This document shows, piece after piece, positions 55,397 to 63,842 of a stretch of DNA of 64,000 nucleotides. The stretch is from Albibacterium sp035514885 (GTDB lineage Bacteria > Bacteroidota > Bacteroidia > Sphingobacteriales > Sphingobacteriaceae), in the NCBI RefSeq assembly GCF_035514885.1, contig NZ_DATJCH010000026.1:5565-69564 (forward strand), written 5' to 3'. Positions within the stretch are counted from its first letter, which is position 1; each line of letters begins with the position of its first letter. A model generated the notes under the pieces. It was not told where the DNA came from and did no database searches. It saw only the letters and a list, made by a program, of their open reading frames with translations. Made by a program: the position numbers and the translations under genes.

Positions 55397-57496
55397 TTAG
55401 CTATTCGCTAGTTCGCGAACTTTACTTACAATTTGATAGAACTCACTGGCATCTTTTAGGTAAGATGCTGCGAAAGCCTCTGTTGGTTCATTATCTTTTA
55501 TTTGCATAGTGATGGTTGTGTAACTATCTCTTAATTTGATTTCACCGCTTTCAATAAAGTTTTCTTCAAAAGCCTTTATAGTAGCTACCTGCGTGCTGCT
55601 GTTAATACCTTTGTCCAAAAGAAGTGCCTTGGCTCCGGTAATGAAAACATTATAGGCATGGAAAATAGCATCTGCCCAAGCACCAATCTCGTAACTCTCA
55701 TTAGCCCATTGAAGCTTTTCTTCTGTCTCATATAATAGAGTTGAAACTAAGTCTATAATCACACCCGCACATTCACCTACTCCAATCGCCGGCTCATACA
55801 ATACTGTATGTCCCCAGTCAACGTACTCATCTTCAGTCAATGTAGTTAAATCCGCCAAAGGCTTTAATAGACGATAGAAATAGTCCTTTGTCTGGCGATC
55901 GAAATAATCATGGAATAACTCGTTATCAACCGAATTACCCTGATAATCATCAATAAGATAATTTAAGGCAGAAGTTACTCTTTTTGAAGGCACCTTAATA
56001 ACCCGTTCAGCTGCACGACCGATACCACCACCTAAGGAGGCACCTCCCAACATAATCTGAGCAGCCGGAACAACTGATTTACCTGCTTTTAAAGAGCTGC
56101 CATGAAATCCGATATGGGCCAAACTATGCTGACCGCAAGAATTCATACATCCACTTATCTTAATCTTTAAATCACGATTATATATTAAATCTGCATATTC
56201 ATCTGCAATCACCTTTTCCAGCACCCTTGCCATTTCTGTACTATTAGAAATTCCAAGATTACAGGTATCCGTTCCCGGACACGTAGTAATATCTGCTACA
56301 CTATCAAAACCAGGAGCAGCAAAACCTATCTTTGTTAAAACCTCGTATACATGTGAAAGCCCTTCTTCCCGAACATATTTGATCATCAATCCTTGATTCT
56401 GAGTAATACGAATCTCATCAGCAGCATAAGGTCTGATACCATCTACCAATATCCGGGCTTTAGCAGTACTAATATCCCCTGTAGGAACCTTTACATAAAC
56501 ACGGAAGTATCCATCTTGCTTTTGCTCAAACACATTCGTTTTACGCCATATCTCATACGCCAAAGGATTAGATACTTCGGTCGCTTTTACATTTTCATAA
56601 CTAGGTAAATCAAGAGGCTTGATTTTATCCCTGTTAATTTTAAACGATTTACATTTTATAGACGGACGTTCTTCTTCAATCAGTCGCAAAGCCTCATCTA
56701 CACCAATCTTCTGAATAACAAATTTAAAACGGGCCTTATTACGATTATTTCTTTCCCCTACCCGGCCAAATACACGAATGGTAGCTTCGGTAAAAGGAAT
56801 GATTTGATCTTCGTGTAAAAATTCATGTGCTACATAAGCCATCATTGGCTGTGCACCTAAACCACCACCTATCATCACTTTAAAACCTCTTTCTTCAACT
56901 CCATCTACTACTCTCACTCTTGGAACAAATCCTAAATCGTGGATATATGCAAATGCTGTATCTTTTTCACTCGAAGAAAATGAGATCTTAAACTTTCTAC
57001 CTAACTCCTGGCAAATTGGATTCCGAACCAGGTATTCAAACATCTCACGCGCATAAGGAGAAACATCAAATGGCTCATCCTTATCAATACCCGCTTCAGG
57101 AGATGCAGTAACATTCCGTACTGTATTACCACAGGCTTCACGTAAAGTAATATCATCTTCAGCAAGCTTTGCCCACAATTCAGGGGTACGATCCAAGCTT
57201 ACAAAATGGATTTGAATATCCTGTCTTGTTGTTAAATGGAGGTTCTTAATTGCATATTCATCCGAAATATCAGATATTTTCAACAATTGCTTAAAAGTTA
57301 CCTGACCGAATGGAAGTTTTATACGCACCATTTGTACGCCAGGTTGCCGCTGACCATAAATCCCACGAGCTAAACGTAAACTCCTGAATTTATCATCATC
57401 AATCTTTCCATCTCGAAACAAACGGATCTTCTTCTCCAGATCAATAATTTCCTTCTCTACAATTGGATTTTCTAATTCTGTGCGAAAGCTTTGCAT
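55397..57496 (-). CDS. Siroheme nitrite/sulfite reductase with C-terminal HEPN-like extension
   Basis: Reduces sulfite to sulfide with six electrons. The tandem ferredoxin-like and siroheme-binding halves are recognisable; the [4Fe-4S]/siroheme ligands are Cys406, Cys412 (TCPGTDTCNLG), Cys450 and Cys454 (SGCMNSCGQH). The substrate-site arginines lie in LTTRQDIQIHF. Since it shares an operon with CysH/CysD/CysN, sulfite is the likely substrate. Residues from about 575 to 699 form an extra all-helical domain not needed by the family (ECAGVIIDLVSTLLYETEE onward), which resembles HEPN domains. The ATG at 57496 follows 18 bp after an intrinsic terminator. Confidence 0.95.
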   Translation of the reverse strand: MQSFRTELENPIVEKEIIDLEKKIRLFRDGKIDDDKFRSLRLARGIYGQRQPGVQMVRIKLPFGQVTFKQLLKISDISDEYAIKNLHLTTRQDIQIHFVSLDRTPELWAKLAEDDITLREACGNTVRNVTASPEAGIDKDEPFDVSPYAREMFEYLVRNPICQELGRKFKISFSSSEKDTAFAYIHDLGFVPRVRVVDGVEERGFKVMIGGGLGAQPMMAYVAHEFLHEDQIIPFTEATIRVFGRVGERNNRNKARFKFVIQKIGVDEALRLIEEERPSIKCKSFKINRDKIKPLDLPSYENVKATEVSNPLAYEIWRKTNVFEQKQDGYFRVYVKVPTGDISTAKARILVDGIRPYAADEIRITQNQGLMIKYVREEGLSHVYEVLTKIGFAAPGFDSVADITTCPGTDTCNLGISNSTEMARVLEKVIADEYADLIYNRDLKIKISGCMNSCGQHSLAHIGFHGSSLKAGKSVVPAAQIMLGGASLGGGIGRAAERVIKVPSKRVTSALNYLIDDYQGNSVDNELFHDYFDRQTKDYFYRLLKPLADLTTLTEDEYVDWGHTVLYEPAIGVGECAGVIIDLVSTLLYETEEKLQWANESYEIGAWADAIFHAYNVFITGAKALLLDKGINSSTQVATIKAFEENFIESGEIKLRDSYTTITMQIKDNEPTEAFAASYLKDASEFYQIVSKVRELANS

Positions 57497-57514
57497 CTTC
57501 TTATTTTTATTAAT

Positions 57515-57543
57515 AAAAAAACCTCTTTTTAATTAAGAGGCTT
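57515..57543 (-). terminator. Intrinsic terminator in the leader of the sulfate assimilation operon
   Basis: Read on the minus strand, AAGCCUCUU (57543-57535) pairs with AAGAGGUUU (57527-57519) around a 7-nt loop and runs into a tract of seven U residues (57521-57515). It lies between the leader peptide ORF and the sulfite reductase ATG, so most transcripts would stop here unless it is prevented from folding. Confidence 0.82.
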
Positions 57544-57578
57544 ACAATAAATTACATTTAAATTCATAGTGTTAGCCT
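57538..57578 (-). promoter_or_regulatory. Predicted antiterminator pairing in the sulfur operon leader
   Basis: AGGCUAACA (57578-57570), just after the leader-peptide stop codon, can pair with UGUAAGCCU (57546-57538): five, then three base pairs around one A-A mismatch. The second strand contains the start of the terminator stem, so the two folds exclude each other. The first strand can also be held by an upstream hairpin: UAGC/GCUA plus GUGU/ACAC, where GUGU covers a Cys codon. Confidence 0.62.
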
Positions 57579-57581
57579 GCG

Positions 57582-57626
57582 CTATCCAAAACACATACAC
57601 ATTGAATATAAATTGAACTTCTCCAT
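57582..57626 (-). CDS. Leader peptide with Cys-Met-Cys codons, candidate attenuator
   Basis: A 14-codon ORF that reads MEKFNLYSMCMCFG, with a UAG stop. The tandem UGU-AUG-UGU codons sit three to six codons before the stop, the place expected for control codons. It ends 39 nt before a terminator and 86 nt before the sulfite reductase ATG, in the direction of the sulfur operon. It is too short to have a separate protein function. Starvation for charged tRNA-Cys (or Met) would stall the ribosome here. An in-frame GUG two codons upstream is another possible start. A -7 element is so close upstream that the transcript may be nearly leaderless. Confidence 0.75.
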   Translation of the reverse strand: MEKFNLYSMCMCFG

Positions 57627-57634
57627 AACCACGA

Positions 57635-57642
57635 CAAATATA
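57635..57642 (-). promoter_or_regulatory. Possible -7 element of the sulfur operon leader transcript
   Basis: TATATTTG on the minus strand matches TAnnTTTG exactly, but no TTG lies at the normal -33 distance, where a palindrome is found instead. A promoter with a weak -33 box is common when a regulator acts there. The element would start transcription at about 57626-57630. Confidence 0.5.
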
Positions 57643-57657
57643 TATATAATCCCTATG

Positions 57658-57684
57658 TATTTGGTATACTTTAAATTCCAAATA
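57658..57684. promoter_or_regulatory. 27-bp imperfect palindrome, candidate Rrf2-family operator
   Basis: TATTTGGTAT and ATTCCAAATA form 10-bp arms (9 of 10 positions symmetric) around a 7-nt spacer ACTTTAA. It overlaps the -33 region of the leader promoter and lies 46 bp from the end of the Rrf2 regulator gene. A long A/T-rich dyad of this size is what dimeric Rrf2 regulators (CymR, IscR) bind. The match to a defined consensus was not tested. Confidence 0.58.
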
Positions 57685-57729
57685 AATAAAAAATATATAA
57701 CATTCTGATTATCAGTAATAAAAATTGTA

Positions 57730-58167
57730 TTAAGGATTAAATATTGAGGATGATTCCTTTTCAATAATATCTGCAATGCTGGTATCGTTTAGAATTTGCA
57801 GCATCGCATCACGAACTTCTACAAAGGTATCTCGAATACCACACACCTCTTCTGACTTACATTCGTCACATTTTTGATAAAAATTCAGACTAACACAAGG
57901 CAGCAAAGCAATGGGCCCATCCAACAGCCGAATAACCTGTGTTAAACGAATATCTTTCGGGTCTTTATTTAAGCTATATCCACCCTTTGCACCTTTTACA
58001 CTATACAACAATCCTGCATTCCTAAGCTCAAGTAAGATCTGTTCCAAAAACTTCTTTGGGATCTGCTCTTCCGTTGCAATCCTCATAATCTGAACAGGCT
58101 GAGTCCCATAATTTTTTCCTAAAAAAATTAATGCCTTTATACCGTACTTTGATTTTTTTGTTAACAT
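57730..58167 (-). CDS. Rrf2 family transcriptional regulator (CymR/IscR-like)
   Basis: A 145-residue winged-helix regulator. The family start LTKKSKYGIKALIFLGKNYG and recognition helix region IPKKFLEQILLELRNAGLL-YSVKGAKGGYSL are clear. Four cysteines at residues 91, 100, 103 and 109 (LPCVSLNFYQKCDECK and EEVCG) occupy the place where IscR binds an Fe-S cluster; CymR of Bacillus lacks them. It may sense Fe-S, redox or metal state. Its stop codon is about 100 bp from the leader of the sulfur operon on the same strand, and a large palindrome lies in between. The start is one base after the uvrA stop codon. Confidence 0.93.
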   Translation of the reverse strand: MLTKKSKYGIKALIFLGKNYGTQPVQIMRIATEEQIPKKFLEQILLELRNAGLLYSVKGAKGGYSLNKDPKDIRLTQVIRLLDGPIALLPCVSLNFYQKCDECKSEEVCGIRDTFVEVRDAMLQILNDTSIADIIEKESSSIFNP

Positions 58168-58168
58168 A

Positions 58169-60985
58169 TTAAATCGTATTAGTAAGTGCCTTTAAATGCG
58201 AAAGAAGGTATTGACCTGTATAAGATCGTTCACAATTTACAATATCTTCCGGTTTACCTGCAAAAATAATTTCACCGCCCTTCTCTCCACCTTCAGGACC
58301 AATATCTATAAGCCAGTCTGCACATTTAATTACATCCATATTGTGCTCTATCACAAGAATTGTATTTCCCTGTTCTAACAATGCATTAAAAGACTTCAAT
58401 AACTTCTTAATATCATGAAAGTGTAAACCTGTTGTTGGTTCATCAAATATAAACAAGGTGTTTTTACATGCATTACCTTTTACAAGAAAAGAAGCTAGTT
58501 TAATACGTTGGGCTTCTCCACCCGATAAAGTATTGGATGATTGTCCGAGCTGCACATAACCCAAACCAACATCAAACAAAGGTTTCAACCTTGCTACAAT
58601 TTTCGGGTGATCACCAAAAAACTCCAGCGCTTCATCAATGGTCATTCTTAATATATCGGCAATTGATTTATCCTTATATACTACATCAATTACGTGCTGC
58701 TTAAATCGATTTCCATCACAAGCTTCACATGGAAGATAAATATCAGCGATAAATTGCATTTCCACTTTAATTTCTCCCTCTCCCTGGCAAACATCACAAC
58801 GCCCTCCCTCTACATTAAATGAAAAAGAAGAAGGTTTTAACCCTTGGGCTTTCGCTGAAGGCAAGCTACTATATAAGTTGCGTATCTCATCCCAAGCCTT
58901 CACATAGGTAACAGGATTTGATCGAGAAGAACGCCCTATTGGATTCTGATCAACCATTTCAACATGCTCTATCAGATTAACATCTCCTTCTAAGTCATTA
59001 AATAAGCCTGTCTGCTCGCCAGCATAACTACCAATTGCCTTCTGCAATGCAGGATATAGTATTTGTTTAATTAATGAAGTTTTTCCAGAACCCGAAACTC
59101 CGGTAATTACTGTAAATACACCTAATGGGAAAGTCGCATCAATCCCTTTTAAATTATTCTGACGAGCACCCTTTATCGAAATAGAAGAATTCCATGACCG
59201 TCTATGAGAAGGAATCTCTATTGACTCCTTACCACTCAGATATTTACCGGTATAGCTTTCTTCACTTTCTAATATTCCATCATAGTCTCCCGAATATACC
59301 AACTCGCCACCCAAAGAACCCGCTTCCGGACCAATATCAATAATATAGTCAGCCGCCTGCATCATTTCTTGCTCATGCTCTACCACAATAACTGAATTAC
59401 CAACATTGCGCAACGATTTTAATACAGAAATTAACCGATTGGTATCCCTCGGATGTAATCCTATACTTGGTTCATCAAGTACATAGATAGACCCAACTAA
59501 CGAACTTCCCAAAGAAGTAGCCAGATTAATACGTTGTGATTCTCCACCTGATAAAGAATTTGACAAACGATTTAAAGTCAGATAAGGTAAACCAACTTCA
59601 TTCAGGAAGGTTAGGCGATTATTGATTTCAAGTAAAAGCCTTTTAGCTATTTTAGCTTCTGTATCCGTCAATGTTAAATTCTGAAAAAACACCAAAGCTT
59701 TTTCAATGGGCAATAAAACAACATCCTGAATAGAACGGCCATTGATCTTAACGTAAGCAGCATCTTTTCTTAACCGCGTTCCCCGACACTCCGGACAATC
59801 CGTTTTCCCACGATAACGAGAAAGCATAACCCGGTATTGAATTTTATAGGCATGCTCTTCTAAATCCTTAAAAAATGCATTTAAGCCTTTAAAATGTTTA
59901 TTGCCGGTCCATAACAGTTCTTTCTGTTCCTCTGTTAGGTCGCTATATGAACGATGGATAGGAAAATCAAATTTAAGGGCCTTATCAATCAGCTTAGTTA
60001 ACCACTCTCCCATTTTAAGTCCACGCCAAGGAGCAATGGCTCCATCATACACAGATTTGCTTTTATCAGGAATCACCAAATCAGGATCTATCCCGATAAT
60101 CTTTCCATAACCTTCACAGCGAGGACAAGCGCCATAAGGATTATTAAAACTAAAGAAATTCGGGCTTGGCTCCTCAAAGCTCATCCCATCACTTTCAAAT
60201 AAATCACTAAAAATATATTCTTCACCATTTGTTTCAATCGCACAAACACCCTTTCCTTCAAAAAAAGCCGTTTGTACAGAATCGCCCATTCTGCTCATGG
60301 TCTCCTCTTCACCATCCACACGAATCCGATCAATCACAATAGAAAGATCACCCACTTTGAGCATTTTATTAGGAAGAGATTGATCTTCCAAAAGTGTTTC
60401 CGTTTTCTCTATAACACCATTCAGCTTTACTCTCACAAAGCCCTTTTGCAATAAAATAGAAAGCTCCTCCTTGATAGTACGCTCATTATGTGGCTGAAGA
60501 GGACTGAATAAGGTAACGATCGTTTCTTCCGGCAAAGCAATCATAAAGTTAACGACAGAAGTCACCGTATCTTTTGTTACTTCTTTACCTGAAATCGGAG
60601 AAATTGTTTTCCCGATACGAGAAAAAAGCAACTTCAAATAATCATAAATCTCGGTCGAAGTACCAACTGTCGATCTCGGATTACTAGTAATTACCTTTTG
60701 TTCGATAGCAATAGCCGGTGCGATCCCTTTAATATAATCAACTTCCGGTTTATTCATCCTACCCATAAATTGACGGGCATATGAAGATAGGCTCTCAATA
60801 TATCTTCTTCTCCCTTCTGCATAAAGCGTATCAAATGCTAACGAAGATTTCCCCGAACCCGACATCCCGGTAATAACTACAAGTTTATTCTTGGGTATAG
60901 AAACATCAATGTTCTTCAAATTATGAACACGGGCTCCTTTGATCAAGATATGAGTTTTGGGATTTTCAGCGCTATTTCCAGCCAT
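58169..60985 (-). CDS. uvrA: Excinuclease ABC subunit A
   Basis: Damage-recognition ATPase of nucleotide excision repair, 938 residues. Both ABC modules are complete: Walker A GMSGSGKSSLAFDT and GVSGSGKTSLIKQ, signature motifs NSLSGGESQRINLA and NTLSGGEAQRIKLA. Two zinc-binding cysteine sets are seen: CPRCEGYGK with CPECRGTRL, and CDVCQGEGEI with CEACDGNRF. Length is usual. It is transcribed away from the sigma factor gene and followed after one base by the Rrf2 regulator, so repair and sulfur regulator genes share an operon. Confidence 0.99.
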   Translation of the reverse strand: MAGNSAENPKTHILIKGARVHNLKNIDVSIPKNKLVVITGMSGSGKSSLAFDTLYAEGRRRYIESLSSYARQFMGRMNKPEVDYIKGIAPAIAIEQKVITSNPRSTVGTSTEIYDYLKLLFSRIGKTISPISGKEVTKDTVTSVVNFMIALPEETIVTLFSPLQPHNERTIKEELSILLQKGFVRVKLNGVIEKTETLLEDQSLPNKMLKVGDLSIVIDRIRVDGEEETMSRMGDSVQTAFFEGKGVCAIETNGEEYIFSDLFESDGMSFEEPSPNFFSFNNPYGACPRCEGYGKIIGIDPDLVIPDKSKSVYDGAIAPWRGLKMGEWLTKLIDKALKFDFPIHRSYSDLTEEQKELLWTGNKHFKGLNAFFKDLEEHAYKIQYRVMLSRYRGKTDCPECRGTRLRKDAAYVKINGRSIQDVVLLPIEKALVFFQNLTLTDTEAKIAKRLLLEINNRLTFLNEVGLPYLTLNRLSNSLSGGESQRINLATSLGSSLVGSIYVLDEPSIGLHPRDTNRLISVLKSLRNVGNSVIVVEHEQEMMQAADYIIDIGPEAGSLGGELVYSGDYDGILESEESYTGKYLSGKESIEIPSHRRSWNSSISIKGARQNNLKGIDATFPLGVFTVITGVSGSGKTSLIKQILYPALQKAIGSYAGEQTGLFNDLEGDVNLIEHVEMVDQNPIGRSSRSNPVTYVKAWDEIRNLYSSLPSAKAQGLKPSSFSFNVEGGRCDVCQGEGEIKVEMQFIADIYLPCEACDGNRFKQHVIDVVYKDKSIADILRMTIDEALEFFGDHPKIVARLKPLFDVGLGYVQLGQSSNTLSGGEAQRIKLASFLVKGNACKNTLFIFDEPTTGLHFHDIKKLLKSFNALLEQGNTILVIEHNMDVIKCADWLIDIGPEGGEKGGEIIFAGKPEDIVNCERSYTGQYLLSHLKALTNTI

Positions 60986-61222
60986 AAAATTTTTGGATTA
61001 TAGTATTCAAGAAATTAGTGAATACGAAATATTTACAAAAATAATGAATAACTGACAGAACACATTATTTTATAGATTATTCTTTGTTTTATAAAAAAAA
61101 ATGCCTTTTTTTGAGCCGTTACAATTTCTTAAAAGGATTTTAACTCTAAACACAGATACTATAGCATAAACTACTACTTAATTATTACTTTTTATATAAA
61201 CGAAAAGAATAAATAGCGTAGT

Positions 61223-61831
61223 ATGGATCTTCTATCAAGAACAGACCAAGAACTGATACATTTCTATCTTTCGGGGAATAATACCGGATTAGAAACATTG
61301 ATCAATCGTCATAAAGCAAAAGTATATACATCAATATTCTTACTGGTAAAAGACACTTACTTGGCCGAGGATTTATTTCAAGACACTTTTATTAAAGTAA
61401 TTAAAACCTTAAAAAGGGGAAAATATAACGAAGAAGGAAAATTCCTACCATGGGTTATGCGCATTGCTCACAACCTTGTTATAGATCACTTCAGAAAGGA
61501 GAAACGCACCCCGGTAATTACTAATTACGATGGTTTCGATATTTTTGATGTGCTGCATTTCTTTGATGAAAGTATTGAAGATGAAATCCTTAGAAAACAA
61601 ACTACCCAAGATTTACGGACGATGATACAAAAGCTCCCCGATAGCCAAAAGGAGGTATTAATTATGCGCCATTATGGAGAGATGAGCTTTAAAGATATCG
61701 CCGAAACGACAGGTGTCAGCATCAATACAGCCTTAGGAAGAATGCGATATGCTATAAATAACTTAAAGAAGATGATGGAAATTAAAGAGTCATCCCTTAA
61801 TTATCAAAAGCTTCCAACGTTTTTACAATAA
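61223..61831 (+). CDS. ECF-type RNA polymerase sigma factor
   Basis: A 202-residue sigma factor with regions 2 and 4 only. Region 2 contains DTYLAEDLFQDTFIKVIKTL and PWVMRIAHNLVIDHFRKEKR; region 4 contains LPDSQKEVLIMRHYGEMSFKD and the HTH ETTGVSINTALGRMRYA. Such proteins direct polymerase to a stress- or envelope-type regulon. No anti-sigma gene follows, because the next gene converges: its last 35 bp overlap the ornithine aminotransferase gene. An alternative start is not evident. Confidence 0.95.
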   Translation: MDLLSRTDQELIHFYLSGNNTGLETLINRHKAKVYTSIFLLVKDTYLAEDLFQDTFIKVIKTLKRGKYNEEGKFLPWVMRIAHNLVIDHFRKEKRTPVITNYDGFDIFDVLHFFDESIEDEILRKQTTQDLRTMIQKLPDSQKEVLIMRHYGEMSFKDIAETTGVSINTALGRMRYAINNLKKMMEIKESSLNYQKLPTFLQ

Positions 61832-63044
61832 TATCAACACATTCGATCAATTGATCTTCAGTAATAATCAACGGTGGGGCAAATCGAATAATATTGCCAT
61901 GGGTTGGCTTTGCTAATAGTCCATTATCTCTAAGAGCCAAACAAATATTAAATGCAGTCTCGCTTTTTTCCGTGTCGTTAATCACGATTGCATTTAACAA
62001 ACCCTTTCCACGAACTAACTTTACTATCTTGCTTTCAGCAATGTATTCATTTAATCTTTCCCTGAAAAGACGACCAAGCTTTTCAGCATTTTCAGCAAGT
62101 TTCTCATCCTCAATCACCTGCAAAGCTGCAACTGCAACCGCAGCAGCAATCGGGTTTCCTCCAAAAGTAGAGCCATGCTGTCCGGGTTTTATCACGTTCA
62201 TAACAGCATCATTTGCTAAAACAGCAGAAACAGGATACACTCCACCCGAAAGTGCTTTCCCTAATATTAACACATCAGGCTGAACATTCTCATGATTTAC
62301 CGCTAATAATTTCCCTGTCCGACCCATACCTGTTTGTACCTCATCAACCATTAATAACACATTATATTTCGTACAGATCTCTCTTATCTTAGATAAGTAA
62401 CCCTCTTGAGGCACAAATACACCAGCCTCTCCCTGAATAGGCTCAACCAAAAAACCTGCAATATTATTATTTGTAGACAACACCATTTCCAAGGCTAAAG
62501 CATCATCATAAGGAATCCGGATAAAACCACTTGTATACGGACCAAAGCCTCCGCGCGACTCTTCATCGCTCGAAAAGGAGATAATGGTCGTTGTCCTTCC
62601 ATGAAAATTATTATCGCAAACAATAATTTGCGCTTCTCCCTCTGAGATGCCTTTCTTCTCATAAGCCCATTTCCGACATATCTTTAATGCCGTTTCTACA
62701 GCCTCAGCACCTGTATTCATCGGCAATACTTTATCAAAACCAAAAAGCTGAGTGATATACTTTTCATATAAACCCAATTGATCATTGTAAAAAGCACGCG
62801 AAGTTAAAGCCAAAGTCTGAGCCTGTTTTACCAAAGCATTGATTATTTTTGGGTGACCATGTCCTTGGTTCAAAGCAGAATATGCCGAGAGAAAGTCAAA
62901 ATACTTCTTCCCTTCAACGTCCCACACATACACTCCTTCACCTTTCGCTAATACAACGGGCAAAGGATGATAATTATGCGCCCCATACTTATTCTCTAAT
63001 CCAATATAATCGGCTGTTGACTCAATATCCTTTAAGAATGACAT
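61797..63044 (-). CDS. rocD: Ornithine aminotransferase
   Basis: A 415-residue class III PLP aminotransferase that turns ornithine and 2-oxoglutarate into glutamate semialdehyde and glutamate. The start YIGLENKYGAHNYHPLPVV is a strong signature of ornithine-oxo-acid transaminases. The PLP-binding lysine lies in LILGKALSGGVYPVSAVLA, with the EPIQGEAGVFVP and DEVQTGMGRTGK motifs. The route links arginine/ornithine and proline metabolism. The 3' end overlaps the sigma factor gene by 35 bp. Confidence 0.97.
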   Translation of the reverse strand: MSFLKDIESTADYIGLENKYGAHNYHPLPVVLAKGEGVYVWDVEGKKYFDFLSAYSALNQGHGHPKIINALVKQAQTLALTSRAFYNDQLGLYEKYITQLFGFDKVLPMNTGAEAVETALKICRKWAYEKKGISEGEAQIIVCDNNFHGRTTTIISFSSDEESRGGFGPYTSGFIRIPYDDALALEMVLSTNNNIAGFLVEPIQGEAGVFVPQEGYLSKIREICTKYNVLLMVDEVQTGMGRTGKLLAVNHENVQPDVLILGKALSGGVYPVSAVLANDAVMNVIKPGQHGSTFGGNPIAAAVAVAALQVIEDEKLAENAEKLGRLFRERLNEYIAESKIVKLVRGKGLLNAIVINDTEKSETAFNICLALRDNGLLAKPTHGNIIRFAPPLIITEDQLIECVDIIVKTLEAFDN

Positions 63045-63255
63045 AATATTTCTGTTTTACTAAAACACTAATTTACAAATTATAACATAGACCTGCAGGC
63101 TCAGAGTAAGAATTAATCTCTCTATTTTCTTCAGAAATCTTACAATTTTTGACATAATAAAAACAAGAGCACTCAAAAAAAGATGATTATTTTTAGCACA
63201 TTTGGATAAAAGAGTTACCTATAAACTCTAATAATAGATCTCATTAAAACTTATC

Positions 63256-63711
63256 ATGAAAGATACAAGTCTTCTCTCTTACCTTCGGGCTGCTACAGTT
63301 CGTGAAATACAAGGTTTATCAGTTCAGGAATTCAACACTATCCCGGTAGGGTTCAATAATAATATTATCTGGAATGTCGGGCACTTAATAGCAACAGAAC
63401 AACGCATCCTCTATTCAAAAAGCGGACAAACGCCCTTAGTTTCGGAAGAATTTTTTACCAAATATCAAAAAGGCGCCCGCCCTGAAGGATATACTGAAGA
63501 AGTAGAAATCAATGAAATCCGAAAACTCCTCACCTATTCTATTGAGAGATTCGAACAAGATCGCAATAGCAATTTATTTACCAGCTACGTTGCATGGTCG
63601 TCTTCGTACGGCAACACCATATCCAATATCGATGATGCAATTAACTTTTTGGGATTTCATGAAGGCTTACATCTTGGTTGCATTAAAGCATATAAAAGAC
63701 TTCTAAAATAA
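63256..63711 (+). CDS. DinB family protein
   Basis: A 151-residue four-helix-bundle protein of the DinB/YfiT-like superfamily. The metal-ligand histidines are visible in WNVGHLIATEQRIL and FHEGLHLGCIKAYKRLL. Members are putative metal-dependent hydrolases or thiol transferases, often stress-related; this one has no assigned substrate. It is a single-gene unit. A small hairpin (AGAGTT/AACTCT at 63211-63229) lies in its upstream region. Confidence 0.88.
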   Translation: MKDTSLLSYLRAATVREIQGLSVQEFNTIPVGFNNNIIWNVGHLIATEQRILYSKSGQTPLVSEEFFTKYQKGARPEGYTEEVEINEIRKLLTYSIERFEQDRNSNLFTSYVAWSSSYGNTISNIDDAINFLGFHEGLHLGCIKAYKRLLK

Positions 63712-63842
63712 TATCACTAAGTCATTTTAATCTATTTTGCTGTCTATTCTTATACTAGTCTATTCTTCGCATTTCAATTAAAAAGCTTTAGCCATAAAAG
63801 GTGTCTCGTTCCAAAAAAAACTATACACTCTAAAAGAAGAGT

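Noticed and set aside
57582..57776. A 64-codon reading frame covering the sulfur leader region
   Set aside because: Its N-terminal part overlaps the Rrf2 stop region, is AT-derived low-complexity sequence and crosses the palindrome and promoter; only the last 14 codons after an internal ATG make sense as a gene.
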